The notes beneath the pieces were generated by a model that made no database searches, had not been told where the DNA came from, and saw nothing but the letters and a program-made list of their open reading frames with translations. A stretch of DNA of 64,000 nt from an uncultured Armatimonadota bacterium. Its GTDB lineage: Bacteria > Armatimonadota > Fimbriimonadia > Fimbriimonadales > Fimbriimonadaceae. Shown in pieces: positions 9,079-17,723 of this stretch. Position numbers and translations under genes: made by a program. Within the stretch, counting starts at the first letter, position 1. Every line of letters starts with the position of its first letter. The stretch lies in the NCBI GenBank assembly GCA_903833215.1, contig CAILEM010000147.1, forward strand, positions 21,705-85,704, in the 5' to 3' direction.

Positions 9079-10077
9079 TCATCGCGACTTCCACGCGTGA
9101 GCCAGCATTTCTATCGACCGAAGTCTTGCGGCAAGGTCATAGATCCGGGAGGTTACGATGATCTCATCGGCTTGGGTTTCTCGAGCGAACTCGCCTAGTT
9201 CGTGCAAGACCGTTGTCGGACTCCCGACAAAGGCGTATTTCAGAAATCGTTGTACTCCAGCATGCTCCTCCGGTGTCCACGCCAGGTCGACCCCTCGGAC
9301 GGGTGGCTGGATCTTCCCTCGCTTCCCTTGAAGCAAGTTCAAAACTCCCTGCTTGGCAGTTGAAAACAGAAAGTTCGCTTCGTCATCCGAATCGGCTACG
9401 ACCACATTCGCGGCAACCATGGCGTAGGGTTCGGCCAGCTTCGCAGATGGACGGAACTCTTGGCGATACAAGCGTAGAGCTTCGTGGAGGTGCTCCGGCG
9501 CAAAATGCGAAGCGAAGGCGAATGGGAGGCCCAGTAATCCGGCCAGTTGTGCGCTGTACGTGCTTGAGCCGAGAAGCCAAATCGGCACTTCGAGTCCATC
9601 GCCAGGAAAGGCGCGTACGGAATTTGCGGAGTTCCCTGCACCGAAGTAAAACAATAACTCTTGAACATCCTGGGGAAAGGTATCGGCGGAATCTGGTCCG
9701 AGATTGCGTCGCAGAGCACGGGCTGTTCGCATATCTGTGCCAGGTGCGCGACCGAGTCCAAGGTCGATTCTTCCAGGATAAAGCGACTCTAGCGTCCCGA
9801 ACTGCTCAGCGATGACTAGAGGCGCGTGGTTCGGCAGCATCACGCCACCCGATCCGATGCGAATCGAATGGGTACCACCTGCGATAAATCCGAGGGCGAC
9901 CGATGTCGCCGCGCTAGCGATTCCTTCCATGTTGTGATGCTCGGCCATCCAAAACCGCGTGTATCCGAGTTCTTCTGCCTTTCGCGCAAGCTCAAGACTG
10001 TCGAGTAGCGCTTGGCGAGGCGTGTCGACATCGCGCACGAAGGAGAGGTCGAGGATGGAAAGCGGGATTGAGGTCAT
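9079..10077 (-). CDS. LLM-class flavin-dependent oxidoreductase (luciferase-like)
   Basis: A 332-residue bacterial-luciferase-fold protein that would use reduced flavin to oxidise an unknown substrate. Typical features are LSILDLSFV at the N-terminus, the [10 protein letters not shown] segment, [18 protein letters not shown] and [10 protein letters not shown]. These fit the MsnO8/YhbW-like group, whose members are full length at about 330 residues. No neighbouring gene hints at the substrate. It is a single-gene transcription unit followed upstream by a repeat-filled gap. Confidence 0.9.
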   Translation of the reverse strand: MTSIPLSILDLSFVRDVDTPRQALLDSLELARKAEELGYTRFWMAEHHNMEGIASAATSVALGFIAGGTHSIRIGSGGVMLPNHAPLVIAEQFGTLESLYPGRIDLGLGRAPGTDMRTARALRRNLGPDSADTFPQDVQELLFYFGAGNSANSVRAFPGDGLEVPIWLLGSSTYSAQLAGLLGLPFAFASHFAPEHLHEALRLYRQEFRPSAKLAEPYAMVAANVVVADSDDEANFLFSTAKQGVLNLLQGKRGKIQPPVRGVDLAWTPEEHAGVQRFLKYAFVGSPTTVLHELGEFARETQADEIIVTSRIYDLAARLRSIEMLAHAWKSR

Positions 10078-10175
10078 TCTTAACTGAGTTCTACGAAACG
10101 TCCGGCGGTCGCAGCATCATCCTGCGATGGACGGCGCCGAGGTCTTGAAGCTGACATCTCGTACTCATCTGCGAT

Positions 10176-10310
10176 GATGCCTCCAGCCGAAGCGAAGTGG
10201 AGTCTGGAGGCCTAAAACCACCTACTTCTGAGAGCGAACGGGCCGTACGCCTGCCGAGCACTCGATTGGCTAGCCTCCAGGCTCCGCTTTCAGCTCCGGC
10301 TGGAGGCATC
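10176..10310. repeat. Inverted pair of REP-like hairpins (BIME-like), copies 2 and 3
   Basis: Two 36-38-bp units, 10176-10211 (GATGCCTCCAG ... CTGGAGGC) and 10273-10310, whose reverse complement begins and ends the same way. Each is itself a hairpin, and the two face each other across about 60 bp. This is the layout of bacterial interspersed mosaic elements. A third unit is at 5039-5078. Confidence 0.7.
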
Positions 10311-10553
10311 AACGGTGGGGGACGGGCCTGAGAGCCTTCATCCCGGAAATCGTGTTGATTGTATTAGCTTTCCTCCATGCGAGAGAGAATTCGAATCTAG
10401 TGGCTAGCAGCGATGTGGATGGCGATCATCTTTGGCACGTCTTGCACGTTGATCACGAGTCGGCAATTGTTGAAGACGGTCACGACACGCGGACCTGTCC
10501 TCAAGCATCAGGAGCTTTTTCAGAGTTTCTGGGATGGCTGGTAATGGCTTTCG

Positions 10554-10861
10554 TTAACGCGTATCACGTCCTTGAGTTCGCAGTGCTAACGTTCCTTCTT
10601 TTGAGACCCATGAGGGGGCGAAAAAAAAGGCAGGCAGAGCGTTTGCACAACTGAATGCTGCCAGCGAAGAATACAACCAGCCGTTTTTTTGCCGTAGAGG
10701 ACGCTGGACCGATCTCTTGATCGATGAGATCGGATTTGATTTGGTTTGTATGCCCCAGGAAGTAACACAATCCCGACGGTCTGGCAAAAGACGGGAAACA
10801 ATTTCAGATCGGTGAGATGGTCTCCATCGAAATCTCGCGGCGGATTTTCTTTGACGCACAA
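10554..10861 (-). pseudogene. Possible FG-GAP/VCBS repeat protein remnant
   Basis: The 10.08-10.91 kb gap has no convincing intact gene. On the minus strand one frame begins with DFDGDHLTDLKLF, which fits the calcium-binding-like core of FG-GAP/VCBS beta-propeller repeats. Another minus frame downstream (MCYFLGHTNQIKSDLIDQE) could continue it after a frameshift. A short plus-strand stretch near 10409 also reads DVDGDHL. This may be the decayed end of a large secreted repeat protein; the evidence is one motif, so the call is weak. Confidence 0.25.
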
Positions 10862-10911
10862 TAGTGACTTATTCCTTGCATCTTGGTGTTCTCACTGTAA
10901 ACTGTCTATTC

Positions 10912-11160
10912 ATGAGGCACACATTAACGTTCGAACCAGATGTGGATGCGGCTTTGGCTGCGACTTGCCGATCAACCGGAAAGCCTCTGAAAGAAGTTGT
11001 CAATTCGCTTTTGAGAACAGGATTAGCCCTGCAGGAAAGCCTCAAAAGCGCACCGCCCTTCGTTATTGAGCCAGTTTCGATGGGAGGGATACGTCCCGGT
11101 ATTTCCCTAGACAGTATTTCGGCCCTGGAGTCGCTCATAGAGGAAGACTCGCACCGTTGA
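10912..11160 (+). CDS. Antitoxin of a VapBC-like pair
   Basis: An 82-residue protein starting MRHTLTFEPDVDAALAA, a ribbon-helix-helix-like N-terminus, followed by STGKPLKEVVNSLLRTGLAL. Antitoxins of this type bind their own operator and neutralise the partner PIN toxin with the C-terminal tail. The ATG at 10912 is preferred over an upstream in-frame start at 10864. The downstream toxin begins at a TTG that overlaps the stop (TTGA), so the pair is translationally coupled. Confidence 0.85.
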   Translation: MRHTLTFEPDVDAALAATCRSTGKPLKEVVNSLLRTGLALQESLKSAPPFVIEPVSMGGIRPGISLDSISALESLIEEDSHR

Positions 11161-11588
11161 GGATCATCGACGCCAACCTACTGATTTATGCGTATGACAA
11201 AGATGCGCCCCAACATGCATTGGCCAAAGCATGGCTGGAGGACGTCTACAAAAACGATGACCTTGTGGGTCTCCCGCGGCTTGTGCTATTAGCTTTTCTT
11301 CGGATCTCAACCAACCCAAGAATCATGAACACGCCAATCAAGACCGAAATCGCGATGGAAATCGTAGAGAATCTGGTGGCACACGCAAAGACGGTCGTTG
11401 TTGACTGTGGTCCGAATCATTGGAAAGTTTTCAGGGACCTCGTGGTGCGGTCGGGCGTGTACGGGCCCTCTATCACCGATGCGTTTCTGGCATCGCTTGC
11501 GATTGAGCACGGGGCGACCTTGTGCTCATGTGATGCAGGCTTCCGCCGCTACGCTGAATTGAGTCTGGAAATTCCGAAGGTTTCTTAA
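11157..11588 (+). CDS. PIN-domain ribonuclease toxin, VapC family
   Basis: A 143-residue PIN-domain protein. The first acidic motif is IIDANLLIYAYD (Asp at residue 5) and the C-terminal acidic cluster is SITDAFLASLAIEHGATLCSCD. The segment GLPRLVLLAFLRISTNPRI identifies the VapC subgroup that has LLAFLR in place of the usual conserved Glu loop. It should cleave RNA when freed from the antitoxin at 10912-11160. Translation starts at TTG 11157, overlapping the antitoxin stop. The sequence shows no damage, so it is probably active. Confidence 0.9.
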   Translation: MRIIDANLLIYAYDKDAPQHALAKAWLEDVYKNDDLVGLPRLVLLAFLRISTNPRIMNTPIKTEIAMEIVENLVAHAKTVVVDCGPNHWKVFRDLVVRSGVYGPSITDAFLASLAIEHGATLCSCDAGFRRYAELSLEIPKVS

Positions 11589-11633
11589 ATGATCCCTGAC
11601 AGTAATCGTGGGCTCCTTACTTGATTTCGGCGA

Positions 11634-12451
11634 ATGGGTAAATTGAGTTCCAATTCTAGAATACGATCGTGGCTCGCCAAAGCGAAATCGGTTCATGATC
11701 TTGGGCGTCCCATCTACATTCCAAAACCTGGCCACACTTGGGACGAGGAACGCGAGGAGCGAATTCAAGAGAAATGGCGACAGCTCATTGGAAAGCCGCT
11801 GCCAATTGGCCACGAGTTCAGGGAGTTCTTTGGGACTCGGATGCACGATTCGTGGGTGATTGGTATTGAGCGGACACCTTCACTTCTCAAGGTTCGCTTG
11901 GACTCGATCAACGCAGACATTTTCGCTTTGAACCTCACGGACGAGCTTGGAATTGAGATTGTTCCGAGCCAATGGCCGGTGGAACTCCTTCTGCATGATC
12001 CGGTTTACGTCCGAGCGGCCAGGCACGATCCGTTTGGCATGTTACGATTTGCGGACCTGCGGTTGATAAAATCGGATGAGCCACAAAAGTGCCCCAATTT
12101 CTTTACGATTGGTTTATCGAACAAGATGGACGGATTCAGTGGATAGCTGAAATAGACTCTAGGGGCAAAAGGGGCGGAAAACTCTCGAGTTCCGTGTATC
12201 TGATGGTCGACTGCGCCCGAGTTTCAGCCATCGATCTTCGAGAGAATGCGGTCCGAAAGGCTTACGGCGATGCAGGAGCAGCGCTTTGGCGTGATGTCAC
12301 GATCGGAAGCGAAGATTGTCCCCCCTTCAAGGGGATTTGGGGCATGGGAACGATGCGTGATTTCCTACGAGAGCGCATACGGTTTCATAAGTTCGCAGAG
12401 GCTGACTTCATGCCGATTCATCGAGAAGCGGAACACGATTCAACTCAATGA
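11634..12451 (+). pseudogene. Hypothetical gene split by a frameshift near 12085-12105
   Basis: Two overlapping frames read as one protein of about 270 residues. The first (11634-12146) runs through LRLIKSDEPQK and then becomes nonsense-like; the second (12089-12451) continues with FLYDWFIEQDGRIQWIAEID and ends HREAEHDSTQ. The change of frame falls by AAAAG and CCCC runs, so it is either a one-base indel mutation or an assembly error. The N-terminal half (GKPLPIGHEFREFFGTRMHDSWVIG is the clearest part) matches no family I recognise. Confidence 0.6.
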
Positions 12452-12530
12452 GTCCTACCCGTGATCCGTACAAATTGTTAAGCGTTCACCTGAACTGCCT
12501 TGGCTGAATTTAAGGGTCAAAGCGGTGATT

Positions 12531-12617
12531 ATGGAAACGATTCTTATCCTTTTGCTCGTGGTGCGTTTGTGCGGTGGTGGTGCCTGGTATTGGCGCGGAT
12601 GGCGTAACCTTTGCTAA
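12531..12617 (+). CDS. 28-residue single-TM micro-protein
   Basis: ATG at 12531 opens a 28-codon ORF: METILILLLVVRLCGGG, then AWYWRGWRNLC and TAA. It has a short acidic start, one hydrophobic helix, a Gly-rich turn and an aromatic/basic end. Tiny membrane proteins of this shape (METILxxLLxxLxxGGGxWYWRRR) are common in bacteria and are routinely missed by gene finders. There is no strong ribosome binding site, so confidence is moderate. Confidence 0.45.
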   Translation: METILILLLVVRLCGGGAWYWRGWRNLC

Positions 12618-12629
12618 CGCCCAGAACCA

Positions 12630-12730
12630 TCGCCTAGCTGGACAGCTAGGGCGGAGTTGGTACACCATTTCACCTTCGCCGCCCCAAATTGCTATTCACA
12701 ATTTAGAACGCCACGTACCAACGGGGTAAT
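12630..12730. other. Structured intergenic stretch with three inverted repeats
   Basis: The gap 12618-12829 holds CGCCTAGCTG/CAGCTAGGGCG (12631-12653), GTTGGTAC/GTACCAAC arms at 12656-12663 and 12715-12722, and AAATTG/CAATTT (12686-12703) nested inside those arms. No T-run follows, so it is not a classical terminator. It may be an unidentified repeat or a small structured RNA. Confidence 0.3.
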
Positions 12731-12829
12731 TCGTCCCTACTCAGAGGACAGCGTCAACGAGGGTTTGAGACTGCCCATGACTGGTTCTGACCCCATCGTC
12801 TGAGTTGAGAACGCTAAACTAGATTCAAG

Positions 12830-13126
12830 ATGGACGCATCAGAAACTGAACAACGTGCTTGTGAACTCGCCTATGAACACGCGCATGGGGTGAAGGTTGT
12901 GTTTTCAGAAATCCCGGCAGAGGAGTGTGAAGTCATCCTGAAGCGGATCCGAGAAAGGGTTCTCCAGATCGAGCAATTTGCGACTCATAACATGCTTGTG
13001 AGAAGGATTGGCGAGCAGCGAAGAACTCCGCAGCGGTTTATGGGGCCAGCGATGGTCACTGCCCTGGCCATGGGCGCGCTCATCCTTTTGGGGCTCGGGA
13101 TCATGCAGCTAGTCGCAGGGCATTAG
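12830..13126 (+). CDS. Small tail-anchored hypothetical protein
   Basis: A 98-residue protein with a charged helical N-terminal part (about 1-65) and a single C-terminal membrane segment (MVTALAMGALILLGLGIMQL). It starts at an ATG a few bases after AAACTAGATTCAAG; no strong Shine-Dalgarno sequence is seen. No family recognised. Confidence 0.55.
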   Translation: MDASETEQRACELAYEHAHGVKVVFSEIPAEECEVILKRIRERVLQIEQFATHNMLVRRIGEQRRTPQRFMGPAMVTALAMGALILLGLGIMQLVAGH

Positions 13127-13135
13127 GACGGTCCC

Positions 13136-13861
13136 TCACCCTAAATTCGTTAAGGCAACACGGGCCCTTGTCGCCACTTGCTCATCTGGGTCATTGACGA
13201 GCGGACGGATAACAGGTTTGAATTTGGGATGCTCTGCAAGAATATCGAGTGCATGGTGGCGCACTAGCGGCGATCGACTTTTGAGGTGCGGCACGACATA
13301 CTCATCCATGAGCTTGTACCGACCTTTCACTTGAGTCAACTGCATCAGAAAAACCCACAGAGCGCAACATACAAGCCACTCGTCGTCCATTCTGAGAATC
13401 GAAAGGATGATCTTGCGGTCGAAGAAATCCTCTTCGTAGCCCATCGCATCGACAGCGCCAGATCTTAGGCGTGCGCTTGGTGAATTCTCAAACACGGAGC
13501 AGAGGAAAGCGTGAGCTTCGGCAGTATTCATCATGCCGATGAGCATCAAGATTTCCCCAACAAAGTTGGCCTCTTCGTTCATCTCAGTCGGGATGGACCA
13601 AAGGTTTTCGCGATCGATCCCAGTGGCAATCCACTTCTGTTCAAATTCTGCGACAATCCGCTTGAACGAACTGAGGCCACGCTTGTATCCCATCAAGCAC
13701 AGATTCGACGCTGCCCGGTTGCGTGACCAGAAGGATTCCCCAATCAGGCACTCCTGGAATAGCCTCCCTTTTCTGGTCTTGACGTCGGGGTACTTCTCAG
13801 CCAGGTCGAGAATAAAGGCTTGCCATTCTGGGCCTAACTTGCTGAATTTGCGTGGTTTCAA
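13136..13861 (-). CDS. HEAT-repeat-like hypothetical protein
   Basis: A 241-residue, largely helical protein. Its C-terminal half shows HEAT-like repeats (SARLRSGAVDAMGYEED, SRSPLVRHHALDILAEH and DPDEQVATRARVALTNL), which usually mediate protein binding. The N-terminal half (GPEWQAFILDLAEKYPDVKT) has no recognised domain. It converges on the small tail-anchored gene and is otherwise alone. Confidence 0.65.
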   Translation of the reverse strand: MKPRKFSKLGPEWQAFILDLAEKYPDVKTRKGRLFQECLIGESFWSRNRAASNLCLMGYKRGLSSFKRIVAEFEQKWIATGIDRENLWSIPTEMNEEANFVGEILMLIGMMNTAEAHAFLCSVFENSPSARLRSGAVDAMGYEEDFFDRKIILSILRMDDEWLVCCALWVFLMQLTQVKGRYKLMDEYVVPHLKSRSPLVRHHALDILAEHPKFKPVIRPLVNDPDEQVATRARVALTNLG

Positions 13862-13937
13862 CGAACCCTATTCTGCCATGCGACCTCAGTGTTGGCAATG
13901 GCCCCAGTCATCAGGGAAATAACCCCCGGTGACACAT

Positions 13938-13967
13938 GTCCCCGTAGGCGCCGTTTCCGTGGCGACG
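13938..13967 (-). repeat. CTACGGGG-type hairpin repeat (minus orientation)
   Basis: Reads on the minus strand as CGTCGCCACGGAAACGGCGC then CTACGGGG, a copy of the subtype A hairpin repeat described at 55740-55995. It lies in the 337-bp gap between the HEAT-repeat gene and the 14.2-kb toxin-antitoxin pair. Confidence 0.6.
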
Positions 13968-14037
13968 AGCGGACATTTCGTCGCGAACGCATTTCGACGG
14001 TAAATGGTTAATTTCAATTTTCGGGTTCTTTTGAAAG

Positions 14038-14080
14038 GCTGCAACGCCGGTACGATCACCGACGACTACGGGTCTGGTCC
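14038..14080 (+). repeat. CTACGGGG-type hairpin repeat, subtype B
   Basis: GGCTGCAACGCCGGTACGAT followed by CACCGACGACTACGGGTC. It matches the subtype B units at 14802, 55740 and 55886. Confidence 0.65.
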
Positions 14081-14198
14081 TTAATTGATAAATTTTGTTC
14101 TGGGGCGTGAGGTAGTGCGCGCCAGACAGTGATTCTGCGTAGATGCAGATGGTCATCAGGCGCTACAATTTAGAATAACTGACTAGGAGGGAACGACG

Positions 14199-14432
14199 AT
14201 GAGCTTTGATATCCCGCAGTATTTCGAGCCTCAAATCGAAAAATACGCACAAGCCCTTCATATCTCCCACGATGAAGCCGTCATTCGGCTCATCCAGACG
14301 GGCCTGAGCGCGACGCTGCCTCCAGTATCACCTCGTGACATCCTTGGAGCGTTCTCCAGCGCCGACCAAAGTGCAACCATGGACGAGGCTATCGACATCG
14401 CGATGAAAGATAGGCAAGTCAGGAACTCCTAG
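14199..14432 (+). CDS. VapB-like antitoxin
   Basis: A 77-residue protein behind a strong ribosome binding site (AGGAGGG, 7-8 bases before ATG). The N-terminal helix region (MSFDIPQYFEPQIEKYAQAL) and the tail (ILGAFSSADQSATMDEAIDI) resemble VapB antitoxins, whose C-termini wrap the toxin. A TACAAT at 14164-14169 is a plausible -10 element. A PIN-domain reading frame follows directly. Confidence 0.7.
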   Translation: MSFDIPQYFEPQIEKYAQALHISHDEAVIRLIQTGLSATLPPVSPRDILGAFSSADQSATMDEAIDIAMKDRQVRNS

Positions 14433-14439
14433 GCGCCCG

Positions 14440-14802
14440 ATCCGTAAAGGGCTTCTCGATACTGACATCCTGTCGGAGATCAGCAAAGGAATCAACAAAT
14501 CGGTATTTGCTCGCGCGTCACGATATCTTGACGAACACGGCAACTTCACGTTTACAAGTATTAGGGTTTACGAGGCTCTGTATGGGCTAAAAGCTAAGCC
14601 AGCGCCTTTGCAGGCTGCACGGCTTCTTGAACTTGTGACAATTCACGATGAGATCCTGCCGGATGAAACCGACTATAGGTTGGCTGCAGACATTCGTGCA
14701 GCAATGCATCTCCCAGGTACTGAGATCGGAAGAGCCGATCCGGTCATCGCAGCATGTGCCTATCGGCGGCACCTCGCGATGGTGACCGGCAATACGAAGT
14801 AG
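14440..14802 (+). CDS. PIN-domain toxin (VapC-like) without a normal start codon
   Basis: The frame reads GLLDTDILSEISKGINKSVF early and ends GTEIGRADPVIAACAYRRHL then AMVTGNTK, with the expected PIN acidic residues (LLDTDIL; E in RVYEALYG; D in RADPVIAACA). The frame is open back to a TGA at 14404-14406, but between there and LLDTDIL there is no ATG, GTG or TTG, only ATA (14410) and ATC (14440). I place the start at the ATC, giving IRKGLLDTDIL. The toxin may use a rare start, depend on frameshifting from the antitoxin, or have lost its start and be silent. Confidence 0.6.
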   Translation: MRKGLLDTDILSEISKGINKSVFARASRYLDEHGNFTFTSIRVYEALYGLKAKPAPLQAARLLELVTIHDEILPDETDYRLAADIRAAMHLPGTEIGRADPVIAACAYRRHLAMVTGNTK

Positions 14803-14842
14803 GCTGCTGCGCCGGTACGATCTCCGGCGACTACGGGGCTGG
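14802..14842 (+). repeat. CTACGGGG-type hairpin repeat, subtype B
   Basis: GGCTGCTGCGCCGGTACGAT then CTCCGGCGACTACGGGG. It begins exactly at the stop codon of the PIN toxin. Confidence 0.7.
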
Positions 14843-14898
14843 TCGGTCATCTGACTTTTTGGGCTAGAACGGCTGGTGGTTAGTGGGTTTTCAACCAG

Positions 14899-14941
14899 AG
14901 GCTGCGGCGACGCCACGGAGACGTCGACTACGGGGCGGGTT
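14899..14941 (+). repeat. CTACGGGG-type hairpin repeat, subtype A
   Basis: GGCTGCGGCGACGCCACGGA then GACGTCGACTACGGGGCGGG. The stem is CGACG/CGTCG. Confidence 0.75.
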
Positions 14942-14973
14942 GGTGGTTGATTGTTTTGGTTTCGGGAGGTGAG

Positions 14974-17433
14974 GTGGTTGGTAAGCTAGCGGGCGTGTTT
15001 GTTCGTCGCGCTTTTGCGGTTTTGCTGTCGCTTGGTTTGCTCACGCTTGCATCGATGTCACTGGCTGGATTGGCGCCTGAGAATGTGGCGGTGGTTGTTA
15101 ATGGGGATAGCTGGGCATCGATGACTGTGGCCAATGAGTACCAGCGGTTGCGTGGGATTCCATCATGCAATGTGATCGTGCTGTCAGGACTGACGAGCGT
15201 AGAGACTACGGATGTCGAGCATTTTCGCAAGGAAATCTTAACACCGGTTTTCGGGGCGATCGCGGCACGTGGTTTGACGAAGCAGATCGACTGCATCACC
15301 TACAGCGTCGATATCCCCTACGCAGTGAACGTGACCTCGGACATGGGGAGCAAGAAGTTCCCGATGGTGATCACGGGGATGGCTTCTACCAACGGGCTGA
15401 CCTACCTCCATGAGTGGGTCGAGAAGAAAGACACCGAATACCTCCGACTTGATATCAATCGCTACCATCGACGAACCCTTCCCTTGCCTCGCGGGGCCTC
15501 TTTGACGGAGGCTGAGACTGCGGAGATGGCTCGCGGGCTCGACCTGTACCAGCAGAAGAAGTATGCCGAGTCGGCAGAAGTCCTCAAGAAACTGCTTGAT
15601 GTCGGTCGGTCCGATCCTGACATCGCCTACGACCTCGCGTGCAGTTTGGCTTTGGCAGGAAAGGCTACCGAGGCGATCTCAGCGCTCAAGACGGCAGTGG
15701 AATCTGGATGGAGAAACTCGGTACAGACGTCAAGCGATCCTGACCTCAAATCGCTCCAAGGGCGTAGCGAGTTCGTACAGCTTATCGACAAGATGAAGTC
15801 GATGCCTCTCAAAGTGCAAGAGGGTTTCGGGTTTCGATCGCAACGTGCCTGGGGGAGAGATGGAACGCCAGGAGCCTCAGGCCCTCACTACATGCTCTCC
15901 ACGATGCTTGGCGTTACTTGCGGTCGCGCCAACTCGGTCAACGAGGTACTTGCTTCCCTAGCCCGATCTGCTACTGCAGATGGCACGTCACCCACGGGTT
16001 CGATTTACTTTCCTCAGAATGGCGATGTCCGATCTACAACCCGAGCTTGGGCATTCAATGCGGCAGCCAATACCTTGAAGCAGCTGGGAGTGAACGCAGT
16101 CGTTGAGAATGGAATCCTGCCCGTAAAGCGTGCGGATGTTGCTGGCGCGATGATTGGAACGGCTGGATTCGATTGGAATGCTTCGGGGAGCACGGTGCTT
16201 CCAGGTGCGATTATCGAACACTTAACGAGCTTTGGCGCGGTGTTGTCCGAGCGGAGCGACCAGACACCCTGCACGGACTTCATCCGGGCGGGAGCCTCGG
16301 GGACTTCAGGCACGGTGACGGAGCCCTACGCCCTTCAGCAGAAATTCCCAACTGCATTCATGCACGTGATGTACTGCCGAGGCTGGACCCTTGCCGAGTC
16401 CTTCTATCAGTCGCTTTTTGGTCCTTACCAGCTACTTGTGATCGGAGATCCACTGTGCAAGCCTTGGGCGAAGTCTGTAAAGGAGTACGTTTCCGGGCTG
16501 CCCTATGGTCCACACCCTAAGGGTCTTCTCAAGCTCAAACCGAAAATCTTTGGGGGCGACAATAATTCAGTGGCAAGCTTTGAGTTCTATGTCGACGGCC
16601 GACTCTTTACTCCATGTCTGCCAGGGTCGACGTTAAGTTTTGACTCCACTAATTTGGATTACGGCTTTCATGAAGTTTCGATGGTAGCTGTTCACAAGGG
16701 ACCGCAGGAGTATCGAAGTCGAACGGCGGCCGCGATTGTAACTCGAAAATCCGCTAAGAACACCTTCACAGTGGCACCAACTGGTAGCCCAGTTGCTTTG
16801 GAAGGCTATGCGGCCCTTTACCTGAGCTGCCCTGGTGCGAAGTCAATAGAGGTAATCCACTATGGCCAAGTTATCGCCAAGTTGACCGGTTCGAAGGGAG
16901 TCATTCAAGTCCCATGTTCGAATCTCGGACTGGGACGAGTTGAACTAGAACCGATTGCTAGAACAGCAAATGGTGCCATCCATGGACCGCCATTCATCCT
17001 AAACATAGAAGCGACGGTTCTTAGACCCAGCTCACAGGAAATTTCTGGGAATTTGGCTCCCGGTTTGGCTCTGACATTTGATGGCGGGCCTCCTTTAACG
17101 GTTAAGGACACGATCGCCCCGAATTGGCTTTCGAACCTAGTGAAGGGTCCCTCGCAGCACTTCGTGCTATCGGGGTTCTTCGACAGCGCCAAGAAGGATT
17201 TGTATCAGATCCAGATGCGCACGAATACGGGTGCGGCGGTGAAGATTGATGGCCATCGAGTTCTTGGGGCGAACAATGAGTCGCAATTGTTTGCGCCGGC
17301 GCTGCTGAATCCTGGTCGGCATCGAATAGAGATTCTCGGCATCGCGTCACCCGGGGCATTCATGGATATACGCATGGGTGTGAACGGGGTTCAACACCTC
17401 GCCGAGGGGCAGTTTAAGCATTCAGTTCCGTAG
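14974..17433 (+). CDS. TIGR03790-family secreted protein with a TPR-like insertion
   Basis: An approximately 820-residue exported protein. After a hydrophobic signal (VLLSLGLLTLASMSLAG) it begins LAPENVAVVVNGDSWASMTV and continues IPSCNVIVLSG, the start of the TIGR03790 family, whose biochemical role is unknown. That family has been described in genomes that also carry exosortase/PEP-CTERM systems. About 190-290 residues in is a TPR-like helical insertion (GLDLYQQKKYAESAEVLKKL, then DPDIAYDLACSLALAGKATE). The last 130 residues form a PA14/GLEYA-like beta domain (FDGGPPLTVKD ... LNPGRHRIEILGIA). The GTG at 14974 follows a purine-rich GGGAGGTGA; TTG 14947 and GTG 14995 are alternatives. No partner gene is adjacent. 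Confidence 0.8.
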   Translation: MVGKLAGVFVRRAFAVLLSLGLLTLASMSLAGLAPENVAVVVNGDSWASMTVANEYQRLRGIPSCNVIVLSGLTSVETTDVEHFRKEILTPVFGAIAARGLTKQIDCITYSVDIPYAVNVTSDMGSKKFPMVITGMASTNGLTYLHEWVEKKDTEYLRLDINRYHRRTLPLPRGASLTEAETAEMARGLDLYQQKKYAESAEVLKKLLDVGRSDPDIAYDLACSLALAGKATEAISALKTAVESGWRNSVQTSSDPDLKSLQGRSEFVQLIDKMKSMPLKVQEGFGFRSQRAWGRDGTPGASGPHYMLSTMLGVTCGRANSVNEVLASLARSATADGTSPTGSIYFPQNGDVRSTTRAWAFNAAANTLKQLGVNAVVENGILPVKRADVAGAMIGTAGFDWNASGSTVLPGAIIEHLTSFGAVLSERSDQTPCTDFIRAGASGTSGTVTEPYALQQKFPTAFMHVMYCRGWTLAESFYQSLFGPYQLLVIGDPLCKPWAKSVKEYVSGLPYGPHPKGLLKLKPKIFGGDNNSVASFEFYVDGRLFTPCLPGSTLSFDSTNLDYGFHEVSMVAVHKGPQEYRSRTAAAIVTRKSAKNTFTVAPTGSPVALEGYAALYLSCPGAKSIEVIHYGQVIAKLTGSKGVIQVPCSNLGLGRVELEPIARTANGAIHGPPFILNIEATVLRPSSQEISGNLAPGLALTFDGGPPLTVKDTIAPNWLSNLVKGPSQHFVLSGFFDSAKKDLYQIQMRTNTGAAVKIDGHRVLGANNESQLFAPALLNPGRHRIEILGIASPGAFMDIRMGVNGVQHLAEGQFKHSVP

Positions 17434-17435
17434 GG

Positions 17436-17640
17436 TTGCACCCGCCGACAGCCGAAGGTACCAGGGCTGCGCCCTTCGCTATTATGTTGCGCACCTTTGG
17501 TGCTCCCAGAAGCATTCTTAGATTGGAGTGATACCCAAGAGATTGACCACCTGCAGGGTTCCGGGAAGGGAAAGTCCAGCTCGTCTCTCCTCAACGTCCA
17601 GCGGTGCAAGCGACCATTCCAGCAACCAAACAGAACAGAA
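17436..17640 (-). repeat. MITE-like composite repeat, copy 1 (minus orientation, partial)
   Basis: On the minus strand this stretch contains CTGGAATGGTCGCTTGCACC, GAGAGACGAGCTGGACTTTC and CCCTTCCCGGAACCCT, then GAGCACCAAAGGTGCG and ATAATAGCGAAGGGCGCAGC. The same blocks in the same order occur at 63068-63275 and 63325-63620. The internal part carrying the long inverted repeat is deleted here. It fills the gap between the TIGR03790 gene and dtd. Confidence 0.7.
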
Positions 17641-17723
17641 CGAATAGACAAGAAGCGAACCGTTTGGAGGAAAACGCGGGAACCCTGGATTGCGATCAAG
17701 TTACGCGAAATGAAACCTACCGG

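Noticed and set aside
13911..14156. 81-codon minus-strand ORF
   Set aside because: It is made of two hairpin repeats and intergenic DNA; no ribosome site or protein-like pattern.
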